From NCBI RefSeq assembly GCF_027595985.1, contig NC_073306.1, positions 79,626,977-79,690,976 on the forward strand: a stretch of DNA of 64,000 bases, given 5' to 3'. A program made the position numbers and the translations under genes. The stretch's first letter is position 1. Each line of letters begins with the position of its first letter. This stretch comes from Sorex araneus (taxonomy: Eukaryota; Chordata; Mammalia; Eulipotyphla; Soricidae). This document shows positions 56,650-64,000 of this stretch, piece after piece. The notes under the pieces were generated by a model. It searched no databases, was not told where the DNA came from, and worked only from the letters and a program-made list of their open reading frames with translations.

Positions 56650-56806
56650 GGGGGTGGACTAACCTGGCTATACTCAGAGGCTATTATTCCTCACTCCACA
56701 TTTAGCTCATACTCCAGGGATCACATGTGTTGCCAGGGATGGTAACAGAGTTAATAGGATGCAAGGTAAGCACCTTAAAACTCCTATGTTACTTCTCCAA
56801 ATCATG
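56650..56806 (-). mobile_element. Old SOR-type SINE (antisense)
   Basis: 'ggctatactcagaggctatt' and 'tatgttacttctccaaa' head complement. Confidence 0.6.
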
Positions 56807-57780
56807 GATTTAAAAATACTTGGATTTTATTCTTTTTTCTTACCAGATGGGAGCTGTTTTATAGCATACATAATGGATCTGTGCCTGTTTTATCATCTAC
56901 AAAATGGACATCATAGTGACTCAATGCCACTATATTGAGATGAGGTGATATAGATGGGCTCTGTGAACTATAAACTTCCTCTCACCCATTAGTCATTGTT
57001 ATCGTCATCCTTGCCCTTTCCAGCAACTAGCTCAGCTGATCAATCCTCCCTGGGCATTTGAGCTCATATCCCACGAGCTTCTGCTTCTTTCTCCTCTCTC
57101 TTCTAACAGCCACCCAAGGATGGATCCGCTTGAATGTTGTCCCTGACTTTTTTACTTTATTTGCCTTCATTTCTACCCCTCAGTTTCAGTTGCCCCTTAC
57201 ATATAGATTTTCAACTGCAGGCTAACTCTGTAGGAGTCCTGGCTTAAACTTTGAGTTATACCAACCCCAAATGATAAAAACCCTTTTTATTATTGCCCCA
57301 GACTGAGAAGCTTCTTTTCTTCCCTAATTTTTTGAAGGTATAATTCCATATAATTGCTTGAATATATTTCAAGGTTAGAGACAAAAGGTTTTTCCTTTGG
57401 ATTACTTCTACATTTGAGCAATGAAGTAGATTGCCTAGTCATGTGTATTCATCTTCTGTGGCTTGAATGGCCACAAAACCATTTTATGGTTTTTACAGTA
57501 GCTCTTCAGTTCAGTTCTTGAGTGCCAGTTATTGGCTGGTCTCACCTGGATTAGCTGCTGTTAGGAAGGTTCCTGGCTGACTCTTGGCTTACAAGCTAGC
57601 CTGGGCTTGGTCACCAAATGAATCAGGGAGCCAGTAGCAGTCAGAGAACAAGCTTTGACACCCCAGTGTTTCTTAAGTCTTTCCCTGTCAAAAGCTCACT
57701 GCTGTCTCTTTGGCTTAAGCAAATCACTCAGCCTCACCCGGAGTCAGTGTCAGGAGGAGATGAACAAAGGGCATGGATGT
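56807..57780. other. Unique intergenic sequence
   Basis: No repeat or gene recognised. Confidence 0.4.
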
Positions 57781-57796
57781 AAGAAAGAAACCGTGA

Positions 57797-57896
57797 TGGC
57801 AGGAGGAATCAGTCGGGATGGGAAATGTGTGCCGAAAGTAGATAGTGGACCAAACATGATGACCTCTCAGTGTCTGTTGCAAGCCATAATACCCAA

Positions 57897-57952
<56 letters not shown>

Positions 57953-58140
57953 GGGGAATATTGTCTATATTGTCTGCCATGGAGGCAGGGGGAGGATGGG
58001 AATGGGGGGCTATACTGGGGATATTGGTGGTGGAGAATGTGCACTGGTGGAGGGATGGGTGTTTGATCATTGTGTGATTGTAACCCAAACATGAAAGCTT
58101 GTAACTATCTCATGGTGATTCAATAAAATTTTAAAAAATA
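57797..58140 (+). mobile_element. L1-like 3'-end unit (non-coding) with 16-bp TSD
   Basis: 'gtgtgccgaaagtagatag', 'accaaacatgatgacc', (GA)n at 57899-57949, a G-rich patch, 'ggtggtggagaatgtgcac' and an A-rich end. TSD 'aagaaagaaaccgtga' at 57781-57796 and 58378-58393. The right copy merges with the GAAA tract. Confidence 0.85.
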
Positions 58141-58142
58141 AT

Positions 58143-58387
<245 letters not shown>

Positions 58388-58393
58388 CCGTGA

Positions 58394-58680
58394 ACATATC
58401 TGCAACAACGATCATCATTCCACTTGGATACCTAAGGCATGTGCCTTTCCAATTTTCTGGCATAGACTTTCCAGGGAACACTTGCCAAAGGTTTCCAGGA
58501 AGGAAGATGAACTAGCCCAGACTTGCTCTGCCCTTCCTGAAGTGTCTCCTGGAATAAGTAGCCTCATTACTCCCTAGAGTTCTTACTGTCATGTGTTCCC
58601 TAGTCCTTCAGTGCGGGTCATAAAATCCTAATATCACAACAGATAAAAAGGCTCAGGAGCACACAGCAGGTCCCATGGGG
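58394..58680. other. Unique intergenic sequence
   Basis: No recognised feature. Confidence 0.4.
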
Positions 58681-59512
58681 CACTGGCCAAGCAAGTGAAA
58701 ACAGAGATAAATGAATGGGACTATCTCAAACTAAGAAGCTTCTGCACCTCAAGAGAAACAGTGACCAAAGTACAAAGACAATCTACAGAATGGGAAAGGA
58801 TATTTATGCAGTACCCATCCGATAAAGGGTTGATAACAAGGATATACAATGCACTGGTTGAACTCCACAAGAAGAAAACTGCCAACCCGATCAAAAAATG
58901 GGGTGATGAAATGAACAGAAGCTTTCCTAAAGAAGAAATCCGAATGGCTCAGAGGCACATGAGAAAATGTTCCACATCACTAATCATCAGGGAAATGCAG
59001 AACAAAACAACCATGAGATATCATCTCACACCACAGAGACTGGCCCACATCCCAAAAAACAAAAGCAACCGGTGTTGGCGTGGATGTGGGGAGAAAGGTA
59101 CTCTTCTTCACTGCTGGTGGGAATGCCGACTGGTTCAGCCCTTTTGGAAAACAATATGGACGATTCTCAAAAAATTAGAAATTGAGCTTCCATTTGACCA
59201 GCAATACCACTCCTGGGAATATATCCCGGAGAGGCAAAACGGTATAGTAGAGATGGCATATGTATTTCTATGTTCATTGCAGCACTGTTTACAATAGCCA
59301 GAATCTGGAAAAAACCAGAGTGCCCCAAAACAGATGACTGGTTAAAGAAACTCTGGTACATCTACACAATGGAATACTATGTAGCTGTCAGAAAACATGA
59401 AGTCTTGAAATTTGCATATAAATGGATCAACATGGAAAGTATCATGTTGAGTGAAATGAATCAGAAAGAAAGAGACAGACATAGAAAGATTGCACTCATA
59501 TGTGGAATATAA
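58681..59512 (+). pseudogene. L1 ORF2p C-terminal part, frameshifted
   Basis: Open from the 5' break to about 59198, where one C is missing relative to the other copy ('tttgaccagcaa' against 'tttgacccagcaa'). The second frame (59270-59512) carries the ORF2 end. The cysteine domain C-x3-C-x7-H-x4-C is intact at 59073-59126. At the site where copy 1 has a stop, this copy has Trp (TGG, about 58899). Confidence 0.95.
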
Positions 59513-59998
59513 TGTAACTGAGAAGTACAAGTTGGCAATGATGCAACTTCTGGCAGATATCTCTCTGGATAGTTACTAAAATACTAAATTACAGAATCCC
59601 AAAACTGAGAGGCCGCTAAGTGTGGTCACTCGACCTCATACCTCTTCATCCTCAGCAATGGAAAACAAATTATCTAATGCTTCCTTTTCAGCAGGTCTGA
59701 CTTTAGGGGAGAGACTCTCCAAACAATAATAGTGAGTTTTGTTGAAATATTGTATGCAATCAAAGTGAAAGTAAAGTGAAATTTATTAGTTACACAGGCG
59801 GGGGGGGCTTAGGGTGGGGGGGCTAGAGGTATGGGGGGTTAGGGTGTGAGGGGGTGGGGTGGAGCTATACTGGGATTCTTGGTGGTGGAATATGAGCACT
59901 GGTGAAGGGATGGGTATTCGAGCATTGTATAACTGAGATTTAAACCTGAAAACTTTGTAACTTTCCACATGGTGACTCAATTAAAAAAAAAAAAAGAG
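58681..59998 (+). mobile_element. 5'-truncated young L1 (second copy)
   Basis: Homologous to 12864-14148 with scattered substitutions. It starts abruptly at 'cactggccaagcaag', runs through ORF2's end and a 3'UTR with a strong G-run cluster (about 59800-59865), and ends in an A13 tail. No clear TSD was found. Confidence 0.95.
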
Positions 59999-60717
59999 GA
60001 AGGCGCTGCCCTGGGTGCAACTCAGCTAGAGGAGGGAGAAGAATTTGAGGGTGCTCTCACAGAAACCTGATTAGCCAAGGACTAGAACTTGGCATGCGGA
60101 CCCTCTTTCCATAAAAAACAAAAAGAAAAATATCATGCAATACCTCCTCTCCCCCCATGAAAATCGACCTTTGTAAGAGAATAAACAGAAAGTCCCCACA
60201 ACTGCACATAATGCTACTACCACACCCCCTGGATGGGTTCAGTGCACCTCTGGGTTTGGGGATCAGGATCACCCACTTTGGAAAACACTGGACTGAGTCA
60301 AGCCACACCTCAGGGATAAGTCGCACTCATGCTGTTTTGTCCCACATGCCCTGAGAATGAAGGCTGAGTCAGAGGAAGAAGATTGAAAACAGAGCTTGCC
60401 TTGCATAGGAACAGTACATAGGTCTTGACCGGGGGTGCCGCATCAGTGCTCCCAAGAGCTGCCGTGAGCTTGCCAAAGCCAGAATGCTCTTAGTAGACCA
60501 GAGTTGTCAAGGAAAGCTTGGGAGAGGGCAGGAATGCAGGATTTTAAAATGCCTTGAAAGATTTTCAGATAGGGACATGAATGGAAATGGGTATGGCAAA
60601 GAACCAAAATGCTAGCTTGCCTGGAAGGATCCATAGGCAGGAGATAAAGCATATGGCTCAGACACAGACGCTTTAACTGCCCAAGTTTTAGTGTTTTAAA
60701 AAAATACATATTTAATT
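59999..60717. other. Unique intergenic sequence
   Basis: No recognised feature. Confidence 0.4.
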
Positions 60718-60890
60718 ATTTGGGGGAGGCTACATCTAGCAGTGCTTAGGGGCTACTCTCCTGGCTCTGTGCTCAGGGGTCACTCCTGATGGAACTAGTG
60801 GGGACAGGGGAGGAAACCATATGAGGTACTGGGGATCAAACAAGGGTCAGTCACATGCAGGGCGAGAGCCTTAACCCAGGCCTCCAGTAG
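60718..60890 (-). mobile_element. SOR-type SINE (antisense)
   Basis: 'gcagtgcttaggggctactc', 'ctggctctgtgctcaggggtc', and a head complement ending in 'ccagg'. A small insertion lies in the middle. Confidence 0.8.
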
Positions 60891-61259
60891 TCTTTGTCTA
60901 ATGAGGAGTTTTATGATTTTTCCAAGAGAATAAGAATTGCTGTAGGAGAAAATTTTGATGACACTGAATCACAGGACATTAAATGACAGGAAAGAGAAAT
61001 GAAAGCAAGGGTATTAGTTAGGAGACCATTGCAGTAATCCAGAAAAGTTATGGCAAAAAATCCAGATGTCTACTTCATATTAAGCTACCACCCCCAGAAA
61101 TTAGTTTTGCAACAAACTATCTACTCTGTGTGAATTTTTGACTAACTTTTGCTAGGAGAATTAATTATATCAGTATAGGAAATCAGGGCACATAAGTTTA
61201 TATTCTCCAAGAAAAGAATCTTGGGGGTTCTTTCTTCTGATTTGAGAGAAAATTCTTTT
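60891..61259. other. Unique intergenic sequence
   Basis: No recognised feature. Confidence 0.4.
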
Positions 61260-61438
61260 CAGGAGGTTTGGGGTGACACACTAGTGGTGCTCGGGTCTTA
61301 TTCCTGGTGCTCAGGAATTTGGCGCTCAGGAATCACTCCTGGTAGTGCTCAGAGACCAAATGAGGTGTCAGAGATCAAACCAGGGTCAGCTGAATGCAAA
61401 GCAAGTACCTTAAACCCGTTATCATCTCTCCAGTTCCT
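61260..61438 (-). mobile_element. SOR-type SINE (antisense)
   Basis: 'tggtgctcaggaatttggc' body with a partial duplication of the 'gctcaggaat' segment, and a 'catctctccagttcc' head complement. Confidence 0.8.
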
Positions 61439-61599
61439 GGGAGAAAATTGTTAACATCTTCCTTTCTCTGTGTATAAATGTAGTTCAAAGATGATCATGG
61501 AGAGGAGATAAAATGGTCACATCTTTGATGTTGAATCTTATAGTCAATCAAGATAGGGTGCTAGATTATGCTTCAATCCCAGCCTAAGAGGCAACAGTC

Positions 61600-61790
61600 A
61601 ACCTTTACACAGTTACCATACTCACTGTTCATGACTATTCTGTAAAGTTAGCATCAGTATTATTCCATTTCACAAAGGAACTCAGAGAGGTTAAGCTACT
61701 TCCTAAGATCACTCATTAGTAAGAAGGAGAGCAGAAATTTGAATTCGGGTCTTTTGACTTCAAAGCTTCTGAGCGCTATTCCTCACATCA
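61600..61790 (-). mobile_element. MIR SINE (antisense)
   Basis: 'tccatttcacaaaggaactc' and 'agagaggttaagctacttcc' followed by 'agcagaaatttgaattcggg' are the antisense MIR core in order. Confidence 0.8.
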
Positions 61791-61819
61791 CTAAAATTTT
61801 GGTCCAACACAGCAAAGCA

Positions 61820-61905
61820 GAGGTTTGTTCTCTTTAAAGAATCAGAATTAAAGGATCAGAATTTTAGGTGTTTGTTCTCTTTAAAGGATCAGAATTTTAG
61901 GATAT
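61820..61905. repeat. Partial tandem duplication (about 45 bp)
   Basis: 'gtttgttctctttaaag' plus 'gatcagaatttta' occur twice. Confidence 0.7.
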
Positions 61906-62089
61906 AGGCTGATGAGTCTTGACATTTCCTTAATGTAACAAGTTAAGTCTTTATTTAAGAGAGAACAACTTGTGATTCCCTTCCATTGGTGGGTGAGATG
62001 GATAATAAAAATGATAGCAAAGGTTATTAAAATTTATACAGAGACTAGCGCAGATTGGCGTAACTACAAAGTGAATTCTTTAAGCTGCA

Positions 62090-62580
62090 ACAGAGATGTG
62101 GTGAAATAGCACAATATGAAAGAAAAATCTCCTTTAGCTTCAGATGCCTAAATATGCCATCAAAAGATTGCTCCATTCTCAGATGCCAGTATTTTCTGAC
62201 TCTTCTAGAACCTACTTTTCATGCAAAATATCAAAGCCAGCGGGATAGTAGGTGTCCCAAAATGTCTTAATTCAGAGAATTAGTGTTAACTGAGCCTGAT
62301 TAGCTCCATTTATCTCTAATTAATTACCTTTATCTAATTAGACACTCTGTTTCCGGTAGACATGGAGTCAAGTAGACTAGATTATTAGTGCAGTCATTGT
62401 GCCTTTACAAAATCCTGAAATTAATGAAACGTGCAAAAGAATCTGCGGTTCTAATTGCACAGGTGTTGCCTTATGGCAAAGCTTTATCATCTGATTACAC
62501 CAAGGGGTTATTAGTGACTTTTTATATAGAGGATGAGCCTATGAAATGTACCTTAGCAACAGCTCATTAGTTTAGGGTTG
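62090..62580. promoter_or_regulatory. Candidate conserved non-coding element
   Basis: A cluster of homeodomain-type cores ('taattaatta' near 62318, 'taattagac' near 62336, 'cattag' and 'attagc' nearby), repeat-free, in an AT-rich setting. Conservation is untested. Confidence 0.3.
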
Positions 62581-64000
62581 TTACTGTATTATTTATTACA
62601 TTCAGCCTTCCCCATTATCTAGATTGATTCATGGACCTATATATTTTTCCTCTCTTCTGTGTAGAAAAAAATAAAATAAACCATCATTATGAAAAGTCCA
62701 GAAGCAATGTAGAAAAATGCAAAAATGTGTCCATCAGCTACAATTTGACTCTTTAAAGCAGAAAACTCTAAAATTAGATTTAAATGAAAAACAAATAGAT
62801 GGGGGGTTTTCCTATGGAAAAAGAACCACTTTAAATTACTGAACAGTATGGAATGATTCATTTTTAAATGTGGTTGTCCTAACATCTTCATATAATTGAA
62901 CCTGCATACCAAGATATGTGAAAATTTTAAAAATGCCTTTACAGCAAAATATATACAACATATATATATATGTTCACCTACAACATATATAAAAATCCAT
63001 CTCTTCTTACCAAGTATTTTTTTCCTCTTAACTATAGATTTGTTACCAGATGGAGAAAACTAACAAACAGTAAAATCTAGCTTGGCTGAAACAAAATTTC
63101 AAAACCTGCTTACAAAAATGAAAAAAAATGTTGTTTTATAGCAAGGTTAGGTGTCTGCAAAAGACTAAAACATACCAACCATGATATTTTCAATTATTTC
63201 CCTCATAACCATCTGAAGGAGCACTGTTTTTCACAATTATCGAGTAATTAAACAGCTAGATGTAAATCTAGCCACAATCCTATTCCAATACACAATCATG
63301 TTTATCGACAAAACAGTCATTCCTATAAATAATCTGTCAACATAAATATGTCAAATGGGTTCTAAATCATTTCTCTCTCTGCTCTCCAACAAAAATTTCT
63401 CTACTGATATGAGCTAAATATTGCTGCTCACTTACTGCTAAATCTAAACTAGTGAAATGATAATGGGTAACTGTTATATAGAGGATGACAACTAATTTGG
63501 GTGGTAATAATGAATATTTAATGATACTTCTCTCAAGCATAAGCCTATAACTTTTCATGTATGCCTTACATTAAAATATAACCATTAATCTAAAAATTAT
63601 GGTTGCTACTGAAATAGCAGAAATTATAGATTATAGTCAAATTAGAATATTGCATAAATATTCTGTACAAAAACAAACATAGAGGCATGAAGGAAGCTCA
63701 TGTTTTCTTTCAGTCCAAATTCTCTTTTGGAATTTTATAGAATGATTAGCTGAGAAGATATGTGAATCAAGATATAAAATGGCTATTATTTCTTGCAATA
63801 ACCAAATACAACAGCCAAGGTCAATTTCAATCTTTATATAATTTTTTAACAAAAATAACATACATATATGTGCACATAAATGTGCATAAACACACAAATG
63901 CACTGCTTATGAAGGAATTTGTTTTATAATGCTCTATTTAAATCAAGGAAAGAGTGAATATAAAATTATCCAAAATGTAGTTTTTCTAACTTAAATTTCA
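62581..64000. other. Unique AT-rich sequence
   Basis: No repeat family or gene recognised. Short TA/ATAT runs occur near 62955-62990 and 63860. Confidence 0.45.

Noticed and set aside
58681..58700. Clear TSD for the second L1
   Set aside because: Compared 'gcaggtcccatgggg' on the left with 'gaggaaggcgctgcc' on the right. No convincing direct repeat.

Overview
This window is mammalian, non-coding and retrotransposon-rich. The genome is most likely a shrew (Soricidae, probably Sorex). The main evidence is about 60 copies of one tRNA-derived SINE whose head (A box near 'ATAGCACAGCGGGTAGGG', B box 'GGTTCGATTCC') and body ('GGTCCCCTGAGCAC', 'GGAGTAATTCCTGAGTGC') match what I know as the shrew SOR family. 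L1, L2 and MIR remnants confirm a placental mammal. The species is an inference from the SINE. I see no host protein-coding gene, exon, tRNA, rRNA or CpG island. All protein-like reading frames I recognise belong to retrotransposons.

Layout: 1-12 kb is mostly unique AT-rich DNA with scattered SINEs and MIRs. 11.9-14.2 kb holds a SINE split by a 5'-truncated L1 (ORF2 C-terminus, G-rich 3'UTR) with a 14-bp target-site duplication (TSD). 14.6-22.4 kb is a dense nested block. It contains two composite elements in which tandem ~300-bp GC-rich monomers are fused to an L1 3'UTR, a third related array, a 5'-inverted RTE-clade LINE fragment inserted in one of them, and a 0.5-kb GAAA/GGAA tract. 22-33 kb has many SINEs and simple repeats. 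33-36 kb and 42-47.5 kb contain unique stretches that look like conserved non-coding DNA. 49.4-51 kb is an old L2 split by SINEs. 50.5-52.8 kb carries two copies of a chimera between an RTE-tailed SINE and an L1-like unit. 54.9-55.7 kb is an old L1 end and 58.7-60.0 kb a second young L1 end. 60-64 kb is mostly unique, AT-rich and gene-desert-like.

The strongest biological signal is in how the elements relate. The same tRNA promoter head occurs in two SINE architectures. One has a poly-A tail and 11-16-bp TSDs, as expected for L1 mobilisation. The other has a 3' tail homologous to the last codons of an RTE-type ORF and ends in short tandem repeats. A piece of an RTE element of that type sits in the window at about 15.0-15.5 kb. 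A SVA-like class also recurs (GC-rich tandem monomers joined at the same point to an L1 3'UTR). Family names and percent identities could not be computed here.
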